Shown: positions 9,524-18,552, numbered from the stretch's first letter. The stretch: 64,000 nt of DNA from Mycolicibacterium vaccae NBRC 14118 = CIP 105934 (GCF_001552715.1 NZ_BCRS01000001.1:1-64000); one strand, 5' to 3'. Program-made: numbers and translations. The notes: generated by a model not told the origin, from the sequence alone.

Positions 9524-11865
9524 CGCTGTCCGCCGAGGGCCTCACCGGCCGGTCCGAGGTCGAGAAACACCGTCTCGCCGTTGGCGTCGTCGAGGCCGTC
9601 GTTGTCGGTGACGACGTAGAGGTTGCCGTTGCCCGCGACCGCGAAGCCCTCGACCTTCTCCTGGGTGAAGCCCCGGCCACCCTGCAGATCGGGAAGCAGG
9701 TTGCGCGCCAACGTCTTCGGCAGCACCTGCATCGGCGCGGCATCGGCCGGAACGGTCACGCGGTAGATCGCCTTGACCCGGGCGTCGGGTCCGTTGAGCT
9801 TGTCGCGCTCCAGGATCAGCAGCTCGTCGTCGTGCACCTGGATCTCGGACAGTCCGATCCAGTCGCCCTCGGCGCCGGTGGATTCGAGTGGGTAGCCGAA
9901 CCACTCCCAGGTGGCGTCGGCCGGCCGGTAGCGGCCCAGCCGGGCCACCCCCTTCGGATCGGACTCGACCTCGCGCTGCACCGCCACCCAGACCGCGTCG
10001 CCGTCGCTGCCGCTTCCGAAGGCCACACCTTCGAGACCCTGACCGCTCAGCCCAGCCGAAACCTCTTCGGGCAGAGCAACCTTGGTGTCGATCGAACCGT
10101 CGGCGGCGACGAACACCAGTTGGTTGCCCGGGCCCTCCTCGCCCTCGACCGCGAGCACGAAACCGCCGTCGGGCGTGGCCGCGACGCCTTCGACGTCGAG
10201 CGTGACCGGTTGTCCAGCCTCGGTGACCGGCAACTCGGTGTCGATCAGTGCAGGCGACGTGGTGAGGTCGATGCCGAGGATCCGCGACGGCCCGTACGCG
10301 GTGTCGGTGGCGGTGTAGAGCCGGTTGGCGTCGGCCGGGTCGGCCGTCAGCGCACCGAGCGCACCCCAGGCGATGGGGGCGCCGTCGAGGTCGCCGGACG
10401 CGATGGACGGGAAGACCGGCCTTCCGCCGGCCGCGGCGTACTGCTGCCCGTACCCGTACACGTTGACCGACGCCCGGACCCGGGCTTCGGCATCGTCGGA
10501 CTCCGAGGAGACGACCAGCAGGCCGCGCGACGGGATGGGCAGCAGGCCTTCGGGTCCCGGTGTGGTCGACAGGATCTGGCGGAACCGGGGCGCGGTGACG
10601 TCGCTGATGTCGTAGACGGCGACGAAGTTGCTCCGCTCGGCGGCCACCAGCGCGACCGGGCGGCCGTCGAGCTCGGTGATCGCCAGCCCTTCCGGCTCGG
10701 GACCCTTTGCCTCGGCCCGGCTTTCGATGTGCATGCCGGTGCGCACGGCCAACGTCTCGATGCTGTTGCCCGCGTCCCACACCGGCTCGCCCGTCCCGGC
10801 GTCGAAGATGGTCCAGCCGCGGGTGCCGCCTTTCCAGTCGCCTTCGTTGGCGGTGGCGACGTGGTCGTCGCCGATCCAGCCGATCGCGTCGGGTTCACGC
10901 GGGGTGTCGGTGATCGAGCCGGTCTGATCGACGGTGCCGTCCTCGGCGGTGTCGATGCCGTCCACGGAAACGGTTCCGGCGCTGAAGATCTTCTGCACGG
11001 CGCCGGTGCGGCCGTCGACGATCGCGATGCCGTTGTTCTCCTGCAGGGTGACCGCGACCTGGCCGCGGGAGTTGATGCTGACGTACTCCGGCTCGAGGTC
11101 CTCGGGGGTGTCCAGGCCGGCGGCGCGGGCGGCGTCGACGTCGAAGTCCACCCGGCGCGGCGTCCAGCCCGCGGGGGCGCCGGTGAGGTCGATCAATTGC
11201 AGGAAGCCGGTCGGGGGCTGGGGCAGGTCCCCCTCTTCGGCGCCGGGCGGGGTGAACTCCTCGTCGCGCTGGTTCTCCATCGCGATGGCGGCGAAGCTGC
11301 CGTCCTCGGCGATCGCGATCGAGTCGGGTTGGCCGTCGAGGGCGATGCTGTGCACGCGGGTGCGGTCGGTCACCCGGACGACGTCGACGCGCCCGGACGG
11401 CTGAGTGAGATCGGCGCCGGTGGTGTCGACGACGACGAGGACGAACTCCCCGACCGCTGCCACCGAGGTGGGTTGATCGTCGGCATGGCCGAGCTCGGAC
11501 AGTGAAAGCGTGCCTTTGCCAACAGGTTCTGCGGGATCGCGGATGTCGACGAACCCGATGCGTCTGCCCGCGGCGTCGGTGTAGATCACGGTGTTGCCGT
11601 CGGGGGTGACGGTGGAGATCTCGGCGACGGTCTCGGCGTCCACCGGCTCGGTGGCCGGCCTGTTCAGATATACCGGGTAGGTGGCGGTGCGGTGGTAGCG
11701 CCCGGCGTCGGGCAGGTCGAAGTCCAGCGCCGCCGCCGCGCGCGGCAGGACCGGGCGGGATCCGCTTGGTCCGCCGTCGTCACGCGTATCGGTGGAGCAG
11801 GCCGTGAGCAGCAGTGCCGCGCTCGTCGCGGCGGCTGCCGCGCGGGTCAGGTGCGAGGCCGTCAT
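9520..11865 (-). CDS. Secreted lipoprotein with esterase-like / phytase-like beta-propeller domains
   Basis: A 781-residue exported protein. The N terminus is a lipoprotein signal (hydrophobic AAAAATSAALLLTAC, lipobox LTAC, Cys at about residue 23). The first half (about residues 40-470) resembles a choice-of-anchor/beta-propeller region with repeated TPDGN, SIAIAEDGSF and VALVAAERSNFVAVYD blades. The second half (about 490-775) matches the esterase-like activity of phytase family, with VEGVAATPDGGFVLAVEGE and GFTQEKVEGFAVAGNGNLYVVTDNDG. It probably faces the cell envelope and may act on phosphate esters or other small esters, but the substrate is unknown. The ATG at 11863-11865 is a clean start, and the gene stands alone. 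Confidence 0.8.
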   Translation of the reverse strand: MTASHLTRAAAAATSAALLLTACSTDTRDDGGPSGSRPVLPRAAAALDFDLPDAGRYHRTATYPVYLNRPATEPVDAETVAEISTVTPDGNTVIYTDAAGRRIGFVDIRDPAEPVGKGTLSLSELGHADDQPTSVAAVGEFVLVVVDTTGADLTQPSGRVDVVRVTDRTRVHSIALDGQPDSIAIAEDGSFAAIAMENQRDEEFTPPGAEEGDLPQPPTGFLQLIDLTGAPAGWTPRRVDFDVDAARAAGLDTPEDLEPEYVSINSRGQVAVTLQENNGIAIVDGRTGAVQKIFSAGTVSVDGIDTAEDGTVDQTGSITDTPREPDAIGWIGDDHVATANEGDWKGGTRGWTIFDAGTGEPVWDAGNSIETLAVRTGMHIESRAEAKGPEPEGLAITELDGRPVALVAAERSNFVAVYDISDVTAPRFRQILSTTPGPEGLLPIPSRGLLVVSSESDDAEARVRASVNVYGYGQQYAAAGGRPVFPSIASGDLDGAPIAWGALGALTADPADANRLYTATDTAYGPSRILGIDLTTSPALIDTELPVTEAGQPVTLDVEGVAATPDGGFVLAVEGEEGPGNQLVFVAADGSIDTKVALPEEVSAGLSGQGLEGVAFGSGSDGDAVWVAVQREVESDPKGVARLGRYRPADATWEWFGYPLESTGAEGDWIGLSEIQVHDDELLILERDKLNGPDARVKAIYRVTVPADAAPMQVLPKTLARNLLPDLQGGRGFTQEKVEGFAVAGNGNLYVVTDNDGLDDANGETVFLDLGPAGEALGGQR

Positions 11866-11913
11866 CCGTCACCCTCTTCAGTTGTGCCGATGGGACGGTT
11901 GACCTTGGCGTGG

Positions 11914-12729
11914 TCAGGTGAGCGGATCGAGATCAGCGGATGAACACCGGATGACGGGTCGGTGGCCGGCGACCTGCGGGGGTTCGAACCGGATGAACGG
12001 CCGTCCCCGGTCTGTCCCGATCCGGCAGCCGACCCCGTACACCGTCGCGACCAGTTCCTCGGTCAGCACGTCGCCGGGGGTACCCGACGCGACGACCCGG
12101 CCACCGGTCAGCACCACGAGCTCGTCGCAGAACATCGCGGCCAGGTTCAGGTCGTGCAGCGCGATCACCGCGGTGACATCCAATCGTCCTACCAGAGAGA
12201 GGATTTCCAGCTGGTGGGCGATGTCGAGGTGATTGGTGGGTTCGTCGAGCAGCAGCTCGGTGGGCCGTTGGGCCAGCGCGCGGGCGATCTGCGCGCGTTG
12301 CCGTTCCCCACCGGAAAGGCTGTGCCATAATCGTTTCCGCATGTCGGACAACCCTGTCGCGGCCAACGCGTCGCTGACTGCGGCATCGGCGTCGGCGTCG
12401 GCGCCGAACAGCGACCGGTGCGGCAGCCGGCCCAGCCGCACCACGTCCTCGACACAGATGTCGAGTTCGGTGTCGGCGTGCTGCCCGACCATCGCGACGC
12501 AACGCGCCACCTCCCTGCGGGGTACCCGGGTGATCGGCCGGCCGTGCAGCTCAACCCGTCCGGAGTCCGGGGCGTCGAGCCCGGCCAGGATCCGCAACAG
12601 GGAGGACTTCCCCGAGCCGTTGGGACCCAGCAGACCGACCACAGATCCACGCCGGGGCTCGACGGTGACCCCGTCGAGCACCACGTTGCCCGATCGTGTC
12701 CAGGTCACCTCGACAGCACGCAGTGTCAT
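11914..12729 (-). CDS. ABC importer ATPase, FecE/BtuD type
   Basis: A 271-residue cytoplasmic ATPase of the iron-siderophore/B12/heme importer class. Walker A is GPNGSGKSS (about residues 34-42), the signature is LSGGERQRAQ, Walker B is LLLDEPTNHLD, and the switch is ALHDLNLA. The ATG at 12727-12729 (MTLRAVEVTW) overlaps the permease stop by 4 bp. The last gene of a four-gene operon (two binding proteins, permease, ATPase) led by a cobalamin riboswitch, so the cargo is probably a corrinoid or cobalt chelate rather than iron. Confidence 0.9.
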   Translation of the reverse strand: MTLRAVEVTWTRSGNVVLDGVTVEPRRGSVVGLLGPNGSGKSSLLRILAGLDAPDSGRVELHGRPITRVPRREVARCVAMVGQHADTELDICVEDVVRLGRLPHRSLFGADADADAAVSDALAATGLSDMRKRLWHSLSGGERQRAQIARALAQRPTELLLDEPTNHLDIAHQLEILSLVGRLDVTAVIALHDLNLAAMFCDELVVLTGGRVVASGTPGDVLTEELVATVYGVGCRIGTDRGRPFIRFEPPQVAGHRPVIRCSSADLDPLT

Positions 12730-13751
12730 GACGGGACACGTCGCCGGCGGAACAGGATCAACGCGAACGCCGGGACCCCCACCAGCGCGGTGACGACACC
12801 GGTGGGCAGCTCCTGCGGCGCGAATACGGTGCGGGCCACCGCATCCACCCACACCATGAAGATCGCGCCGAGCAGCGCCACAGTCGGCAGCAGGCGGGCG
12901 TGCCCCGGCCCGACCAGAAACCGCGCCGCGTGCGGCAGCACCAGGCCGACGAAGCCGATCGCGCCGGCCGCAGCGACCACTGTCGCGGTCATCAGCGCGG
13001 TGAGCACGAGCAGCACCGCACGGGTGCGCTGCACCGACACCCCGAGCGTGGCCGCGGTGTCCTGGCCGAACGCGAAGGCGTCCATCGTCGGCGCCAGCAG
13101 CAGGCAGCACACCAGACCGAATCCGATGACCACCGCACAGAGCCGGACATCCGTCCACGTCGCCCCGGACAGCGAGCCCAGCAGCCAGAACAGCACCCCA
13201 CGGGTCTGCTCGGCGTTGGCCGAGGACAGCACCACGAAAGAGGTCAGCGCCGAGAACAACTGGGTGCCGGCCACGCCGGCCAGCACGACCCGGTCGGTGC
13301 CACCCCCGGCGAAATACGCGAGCGAGAGGACCAGCCCGAACGACACCACCGCACCGATGAAGGCTCCGCCGGACAGCGTCAGCGCGCCGCCACCCACCCC
13401 CAGCACGGCGACCAGCACGGCGCCGGTGGACGCCCCCGAGGACACCCCGAGCACGAACGGGTCGGCGAGCGGGTTACGCAGCAGTGACTGCAGAATCGCT
13501 CCGCACAGCGCCAGCCCGGCCCCGCAGAGCGCGGCCAGCACGGCACGCGGTAGCCGCAGCTGCCAGACGATGCCGTCCTGCAGCCGCGACACCCCGGAGG
13601 CTGGGCCACCCAGATGATGAACGACGACGGCGTACACGTCGGACACCGAGATGGCCGCCGGTCCGATGGTGATCGCGACCGCGCCCGACACGATCAGCAG
13701 CACGCCGGCGGACACCCACAGCGCCGGCAACAGCCACGGCCGGGTCCTCAC
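12726..13751 (-). CDS. ABC importer permease, FecCD/BtuC family
   Basis: A 341-residue integral membrane protein with about nine to ten hydrophobic segments. FecCD hallmarks include QLRLPRAVLAALCGAGLALCGAILQSLLRNPLADPFVLGVSSGAS near residues 65-110 and GAIGFVGLVLPHAARFLVGPGHARLLP near 255-282, the ATPase-contact loop. The GTG at 13749-13751 (MRTRPWLLPALW) overlaps the upstream binding-protein stop by 4 bp; the longer open frame upstream is a shadow. There is one permease gene, so the transporter is presumably a permease homodimer plus ATPase homodimer, as in BtuC2D2. Confidence 0.9.
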   Translation of the reverse strand: MRTRPWLLPALWVSAGVLLIVSGAVAITIGPAAISVSDVYAVVVHHLGGPASGVSRLQDGIVWQLRLPRAVLAALCGAGLALCGAILQSLLRNPLADPFVLGVSSGASTGAVLVAVLGVGGGALTLSGGAFIGAVVSFGLVLSLAYFAGGGTDRVVLAGVAGTQLFSALTSFVVLSSANAEQTRGVLFWLLGSLSGATWTDVRLCAVVIGFGLVCCLLLAPTMDAFAFGQDTAATLGVSVQRTRAVLLVLTALMTATVVAAAGAIGFVGLVLPHAARFLVGPGHARLLPTVALLGAIFMVWVDAVARTVFAPQELPTGVVTALVGVPAFALILFRRRRVPS

Positions 13752-14761
13752 CTCGCGGCCGGGAAACCGAACCGGTTCAGGCCCTCGGCGACCTTCTCCA
13801 CACCGTCGACGGTGCGGATCGACGGGTTCAGGTCGGCGCCGTTGACCACCAAGTACCGCCGTCCGCGGACCGCGCTGAGCTGGCTGGTTACCGGATTGGA
13901 TTCCAGGAACGCGATTTTGGAGTCCAGTGCGTCGCCTTCGATGGTGCGCCGGCTCAGGTCGGCGAGCACCAGCACGTCGGGGTCGCGGTCGGCGACGGTC
14001 TCCCAGCTGACCTGTGGCCACTCTTCTCCGGTGTCGTCGAACACGTTGCGCAGCCCGGTGTGGGCGGCGATCACCCCTGGCGAGCCGCAGCAGCCGGCCA
14101 TGTACGGCGTGCGGATGTCGGAGAACCAGAACGCGGCATCGACGCCGGGTGCGACCGGGGTGACAGCGTCGAGACGCTGCCGCAGCTCGTCGACCAGTTG
14201 GTCGCCGCGCTCGCGGACATCGAAAATCTCGGCCAGGTCCGTGATTTCGCGGTAGATCAGGTCCATGGTCAGCGGGGTGGACCGCTCTCCGTCCTCGCTG
14301 GTGATGACCTTGCCCTCACAGTCGCTCGGCGACATGTAGGTGGGCACTCCGAGGTTCTCCAGCTCGTCGCGTTCGGCCACCCCGCCCGCGCCCAGCGTGC
14401 CGACGAACGACGCGGTGACCAGGTCGGGGTCGACGTCGAGCACCGTCTCCAGCGATGGCTTGTTATCGGCGAGACGCGGCACCGCGGCGTTGTCGGCGGC
14501 CAGGTTGTCCCGCACCGGGTCCGTCCAGGTGGCGGTGCCCGCCATCCGGTCGGCCAGGCCGAGCGACAGCAGGATCTCGGTGGAGCTCTGGTTGAGTGAG
14601 ACCGCGCGCTGTGGCGGTGCGTCGACGACGACATCGCGACCGCAGTTGTGCACGGTGCGGGGGTAGTCGGCGGCCTCGGCGGTACCGGCAGCCGGAGTGT
14701 CTGCCGTGCTGCAGCCTGCGGCGACCAGCATCGCCGCCACCGTCACGAGTGCGCGCTTCAT
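13748..14761 (-). CDS. ABC importer substrate-binding lipoprotein (second copy in operon)
   Basis: A 337-residue extracellular binding protein of the BtuF/FhuD class. The lipoprotein signal ends at VAAGC (Cys17). The mature part has RAVSLNQSSTEILLSLGLADRMAGTATW and the C-terminal DPDVLVLADLSRRTIEGD. It is paralogous to the next gene upstream, sharing LNQSSTEILLSLGLADRMAG-type motifs and four cysteines outside the lipobox (NCG, PSxC and AGCC). The conserved vicinal Cys pair in TPYMAGCC is unusual for a BtuF-like protein and may be structural or metal-binding. Start and stop both overlap neighbours by 4 bp. Confidence 0.88.
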   Translation of the reverse strand: MKRALVTVAAMLVAAGCSTADTPAAGTAEAADYPRTVHNCGRDVVVDAPPQRAVSLNQSSTEILLSLGLADRMAGTATWTDPVRDNLAADNAAVPRLADNKPSLETVLDVDPDLVTASFVGTLGAGGVAERDELENLGVPTYMSPSDCEGKVITSEDGERSTPLTMDLIYREITDLAEIFDVRERGDQLVDELRQRLDAVTPVAPGVDAAFWFSDIRTPYMAGCCGSPGVIAAHTGLRNVFDDTGEEWPQVSWETVADRDPDVLVLADLSRRTIEGDALDSKIAFLESNPVTSQLSAVRGRRYLVVNGADLNPSIRTVDGVEKVAEGLNRFGFPAAR

Positions 14762-15783
14762 CGGCTCTGGTCCAGACCGGCGGCCAGCTTCTCGATGGCG
14801 TCGATCTCCCGGATACCCGGATCGAGTTCGGATCCGGTGAGCACCACGTAGCGCTGCTCCCGCACTGCGGTCATGTTGCGGGTGACCGGATTGTTCTGCA
14901 GGAACTGCTTCTTGGTCTCCAGCGAGTCACCCTCGATGCGTTTGCGGCTCAGATCGGCCAGCACCAGCACGTCGGGGTCGCGGTCGGCGACCGCCTCCCA
15001 GCTCACCTCGGGCCAGTCCTCGCGGGCGTCGGCGAACACGTTGGCGGCGTCCACGATCTCGGCGTACATGCCCGGCGCCGAACAGCATCCGGCCATGTAC
15101 GGCGTCTTCACACCGGAGAACCAGAACGCCACGGTCGGCTGTGGCCCGTCGCCGTCCTCTTGGATCACCGTGTCGAGCCGCTGCTGCAACTCGGCGACCA
15201 GGTCGGCGCCGCGCTGCTGGACGTCGAAGATCTGCGCCAGCTCGGTGATCTCCTGGAACAGCGTGTCGATGCGCAGCGGTTCGATGCGGGTGACCTGCTC
15301 ACCGGCGACCTCCGCACCTACGCACACCGACGGCGACTGGTAGGTGGGGATGCCGAGCTCGGCGAAGCGGCTGCGCTCGGCAACCACGGCCGGGGTGAAG
15401 GTGTGCGCACTGGCCGAGGTCACCAGGTCGGGATCGGCGTCGAGGACGGTCTCCAGCGACGGGTCGTTGTCCGCCAGCCGCGGAACCTTCGCGTTGTCGT
15501 CGGCCAGCTGCGGCAGCACCGGATCGAACCAGGTCGACGTCCCGGCCATGCGGTCGGCCAGCCCCAGCGACAGCAGGATCTCGGTCGAGGCCTGGTACAG
15601 CGACACCGCCCGCTGCGGAGGCCCGTCAAAGGTGACCTGCACCCCGCAGTTGTCCAGGGTCAGCGGGTAGACGGTGCGACCCGGCTCCGCCGCGCCGACG
15701 CCGTCGGCCGGTGCGGGACCGTCGTCGCGCGCGCACGCCACGCAGGACAGCAGTAGGACCAATAACGCGGCAACAGAGCGCAC
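14758..15783 (-). CDS. ABC importer substrate-binding lipoprotein (first gene after the riboswitch)
   Basis: A 341-residue paralogue of the preceding binding protein. The signal peptide is MRSVAALLVLLLSCVAC with lipid Cys at about residue 17. Shared features are LDNCG, RAVSLYQASTEILLSLGLADRMAGTS, SPSVC, TPYMAGCCSAPG and DPDVLVLADLSRKRIEGD. The start is GTG at 15781-15783 with GAAGGA upstream, about 47 nt beyond the cobalamin aptamer. Two binding proteins for one permease/ATPase suggest two related ligands or a delivery relay. B12-dependent repression is inferred from the riboswitch. Confidence 0.88.
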   Translation of the reverse strand: MRSVAALLVLLLSCVACARDDGPAPADGVGAAEPGRTVYPLTLDNCGVQVTFDGPPQRAVSLYQASTEILLSLGLADRMAGTSTWFDPVLPQLADDNAKVPRLADNDPSLETVLDADPDLVTSASAHTFTPAVVAERSRFAELGIPTYQSPSVCVGAEVAGEQVTRIEPLRIDTLFQEITELAQIFDVQQRGADLVAELQQRLDTVIQEDGDGPQPTVAFWFSGVKTPYMAGCCSAPGMYAEIVDAANVFADAREDWPEVSWEAVADRDPDVLVLADLSRKRIEGDSLETKKQFLQNNPVTRNMTAVREQRYVVLTGSELDPGIREIDAIEKLAAGLDQSR

Positions 15784-15829
15784 AGTGCAATTCCTTCGGT
15801 GCCGGGCCCATTCGCGGAGCCAGCCGACA

Positions 15830-15925
15830 ATGACACGGGTTGCCGGCGGTCGGACTCGAGCCGATGCGGCCCATACCGTTGCGCGTCAGTTCCGGATTCG
15901 CACCGGATTCCCGACAACCTCGCAG
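15830..15925 (-). promoter_or_regulatory. Cobalamin (B12) riboswitch aptamer
   Basis: On the minus strand the leader contains GGGAATCCGGTGCGAATCC, then a CTGACGCGCAACGGT segment, then GAGTCCGACCG. This is the conserved order of a cobalamin aptamer, including the B12 box around GACGCGCAACGGT. A closing helix is visible between GGTTG (15915-15919) and CAACC (15838-15842). A TANNNT-type -10 (TACAGT, 15929-15934) could place the transcript start at about 15923. The aptamer lies directly before the binding-protein/permease/ATPase operon. Such switches normally shut off expression when B12 is abundant. Confidence 0.88.
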
Positions 15926-16000
15926 CGCACTGTAGCAAAACCTTCCCGGCCTCCGGCATCTCGCCGAGCGCCGCCACTCCCGGTGACGGAAAATAGCGGA

Positions 16001-16264
16001 ATGAACAGTTCCGAGTTGAGTATCGCGGCTTGGGATTTGGTGGAGCACTGCCTGCCATGGCTGACCCCGGAGGAACGGAGCACCGCGTTCGTTCGGTTGG
16101 GGGTCGGTGATTACAACGACGCGATGGTGATCGCGCTGAGGTCGACCGCCCGCGCGGATCAGGCCCTACCGGCTCAGCTGCTGTCCCGGCTCACCACGCT
16201 GCAACAGGTGTACTACTTCGACCGGGATCTCGCCGAGGTTCTGGCCGTGGTGTCACGGGCGTAG
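16001..16264 (+). CDS. Small conserved-looking protein of unknown function
   Basis: An 87-residue acidic, helical protein (MNSSELSIAAWDLVEHCLPWLTPEERSTAFVRLG at residues 1-34). I do not recognise a family. The amino-acid composition and reading-frame codon bias look genuine. The ATG at 16001 is preferred; the frame is open further upstream through the riboswitch region. The stop is 3 bp from the convergent molybdopterin oxidoreductase stop. No signal peptide or membrane segment is visible. Confidence 0.65.
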   Translation: MNSSELSIAAWDLVEHCLPWLTPEERSTAFVRLGVGDYNDAMVIALRSTARADQALPAQLLSRLTTLQQVYYFDRDLAEVLAVVSRA

Positions 16265-16267
16265 CGC

Positions 16268-18442
16268 TCAGCTGGCGGCAGCCTGCTCCTCGAGCTTCTC
16301 GACCTCGACGAGATTGTCGCCGTAGACGCCGGCGTTACCGAGACCGCAGTGCCGGTCCGCGGTGATCGCGTTGACCGTGGTGCCCGACGTCTTGCCCTGC
16401 CAGTGTCCGACGTTGGCCATCACCAGGCCGGGCATCAGTCCCGGCTCGTAGGCCGCGGGGCCCTGGAACGAGCCGCGGTCGTTGAAGACGCGCACCGTCT
16501 CACCTTCGGCGATGCCACGCTCGGCCGCGTCCGCGGGATGGATGAAGACCCGCTGGCCGCCCTGGACCTGCTGCTTGTCCGCGGCGTTGCCGTACTGGCT
16601 GTTGAGGAACGCATGCGGCTTCGGCGAGATGATCGACAACGGATAGCGTTGGGCGAGTTCGGGGTTGGACTGCGGGGACTCGAACGGCGGCACGTAGTCC
16701 GGCACCGGATCGACGTAGCCGCCGGGCTGCATCCCCTCGTACATCGACCGCCACACCGGGACGACGAAGTTTCCGCCTTCGGCGAGACTGGACTTGAACT
16801 CGCACTTGCCCGACGGCGTCGGGAAGTTGCCTTCGGCGTGCGGAGCACGGGTGTCGGGGGTACCGACGTTCAGCCGCATCCAGCCGACCTCTTCGAGTTT
16901 CGAGTAGGTGATGCCGTTCAGCGCCGGCGCGTCCCAGTCGTGAAAGTCGATGAGCATCTGCCGATCGGTGCGGTCCCAGTAGTCGTCCTGGAACCCCATC
17001 GTCTTGGCCAGCCGCCGGAACAGTTCCACGTTGGGCACGCACTCCCCGGGCGGCTCGATCGCGGGCTGGTTCAGTGAGATGTACAGGTGACCCCAGGTCA
17101 CCATGATGTCGAGCTGTTCGGCCTGCATGGTGGCCGGGAGCAGCAGATCGGCGAATTTCGCTGTGTCGGTGATGAAGTGCTCGCTGACGACGGTGAACAG
17201 ATCGTCGCGCATCAGGCCACGCATCGTCTTTTCCTGCGCTGGGCCTTGTGACACCGGGTTGGAGTTGTACACGAACAGCGACTTGATCGGCGGGTCGAGC
17301 TCCATCTCGCCGGTGAGCGCCATGCCCAGGTCGAGCTCGTTGACCACGCGGGTGCCCTCCGGAATCCACTCCGGTTTGCAGATCGCGTCGAACTTGGTGG
17401 GGAACTCCCAGATCGGCATCTCCATGGTGCCGCCGCCCACATGACGCCACGCCCCGACGAGTGCGGGCAGACAGGTGATGGCGCGGATCGCCTGTCCGCC
17501 ACCACGACTACGTTCCAGTGCGACCCCTTGCCGGATGGCCGACGGCTGGCTGGTGGCGTATTCGTAGGCGAGTTTGCGTACGTCGGCGGCGGGGATGCCG
17601 GTGATCTCCTCGACACGTTCGGGTGGGTAGTTCGCGGCGCGCGCGGCGAGTTCGTCATAGCCGACGGTGTAGCGCTCGACGTAGTCGGTGTCGACCAGCC
17701 CCTGCGCGATGATCTCGTGGATCATGCCCATTGCCAGCGCGCCGTCGGTGCCGGGCCGGATCGGGATGTGCCAATCCGCCTGCCGCGCCGTGCGGTTGAG
17801 TACCGGATCGATCACGACGATCTTTGCGCCGTTGTTTCTGCGGGCTTCGAGCAGGAACGGCCAGCCGTGCAGGTTGGTGCTGGTCATGTTCATGCCCCAG
17901 ACGATGATGTACTTCGAGTACGCCATCGATTCGACGTCCAGCCCGCCGCTGCCGCCGACGGTCATGTGCCACGCCGTCGACGAGCCGGACTCGCAGTAGG
18001 TCTTCTCCGCGACGGTCGAGCCGAGCCGGTTGAAGAACGCGTCCCCGGACGTCAACCCGTTGAGCACGCCCTGGTGCCCGAGATAGGCGTGCGGCATGAT
18101 CGCCTGGCTGCCGTACTCGGCGATGATCGACGTCCAGCGGGATTTGATCTCGGCGAGCGCCTCGTCCCAGGTGATCCGTTCGAACTCGCCGGCGCCTTTG
18201 GCGCCGACCCGGCGCATCGGGTAGAGGAGCCGGTCGGACTGGTAGTGGTGTTCGTGGAAGTTCTTGACCTTGACGCACAGCCCGCCCCGCGTCATCGGGT
18301 GGTCCGGATCGCCTTTGACGTCAACGAGTTTGCCGTCCTCGACGTGGTAGAGCATCGCGCAGGTGTCGGGGCAGTCGTGGGGGCAGGCGCCCCGCACGAT
18401 CGTCAGCGGCTTGGCGGAAGCGGGTACGGCGTCCAGCGTCAT
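16268..18442 (-). CDS. Molybdopterin-dependent oxidoreductase (DMSO reductase superfamily, FdhA/BisC-like)
   Basis: A 724-residue bis-MGD enzyme. The N terminus has a [4Fe-4S] motif, CPHDCPDTC then GGLCVKVKNF, at about residues 20-63. Cofactor-binding regions follow, including GSGGLDVESMAYSKYIIVWGMNMTSTNLH, and the C-terminal molybdopterin dinucleotide-binding domain occupies roughly residues 600-720. A Cys (TYCESGSSTAW, near residue 133) sits where this superfamily often has its Mo ligand, but the assignment is tentative. There is no in-frame TGA, so it is not a selenoprotein. The ATG at 18440-18442 has AAGGACACC upstream; the longer frame is not supported. No electron-transfer subunit is adjacent, so it probably acts as a cytoplasmic single subunit. 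The substrate is unknown. Confidence 0.85.
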   Translation of the reverse strand: MTLDAVPASAKPLTIVRGACPHDCPDTCAMLYHVEDGKLVDVKGDPDHPMTRGGLCVKVKNFHEHHYQSDRLLYPMRRVGAKGAGEFERITWDEALAEIKSRWTSIIAEYGSQAIMPHAYLGHQGVLNGLTSGDAFFNRLGSTVAEKTYCESGSSTAWHMTVGGSGGLDVESMAYSKYIIVWGMNMTSTNLHGWPFLLEARRNNGAKIVVIDPVLNRTARQADWHIPIRPGTDGALAMGMIHEIIAQGLVDTDYVERYTVGYDELAARAANYPPERVEEITGIPAADVRKLAYEYATSQPSAIRQGVALERSRGGGQAIRAITCLPALVGAWRHVGGGTMEMPIWEFPTKFDAICKPEWIPEGTRVVNELDLGMALTGEMELDPPIKSLFVYNSNPVSQGPAQEKTMRGLMRDDLFTVVSEHFITDTAKFADLLLPATMQAEQLDIMVTWGHLYISLNQPAIEPPGECVPNVELFRRLAKTMGFQDDYWDRTDRQMLIDFHDWDAPALNGITYSKLEEVGWMRLNVGTPDTRAPHAEGNFPTPSGKCEFKSSLAEGGNFVVPVWRSMYEGMQPGGYVDPVPDYVPPFESPQSNPELAQRYPLSIISPKPHAFLNSQYGNAADKQQVQGGQRVFIHPADAAERGIAEGETVRVFNDRGSFQGPAAYEPGLMPGLVMANVGHWQGKTSGTTVNAITADRHCGLGNAGVYGDNLVEVEKLEEQAAAS

Positions 18443-18511
18443 GGTGGTGTCCTTGTGACGGGGGCTGCGGACGCGTCCAGTGAAGGCCACGAGTGTGGCA
18501 CCGCAATTTCG

Positions 18512-18526
18512 TCGACATTAAGTCGA
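18512..18526. promoter_or_regulatory. Inverted repeat in the promoter of the molybdopterin oxidoreductase
   Basis: TCGAC-ATTAA-GTCGA is a perfect 5-5-5 inverted repeat, 70 bp upstream of the oxidoreductase start. A TANNNT-like -10 (TAATGT on the minus strand, 18516-18521) lies within it, so a bound protein would block or guide RNA polymerase. The regulator is unknown. Confidence 0.35.
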
Positions 18527-18552
18527 TGTGACCGTGGCCCCGGCTTCGGTCT

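Noticed and set aside
16268..18442. Selenocysteine-containing formate dehydrogenase
   Set aside because: No in-frame TGA interrupts the reading frame, so it cannot contain selenocysteine; formate as substrate is not demonstrated either.
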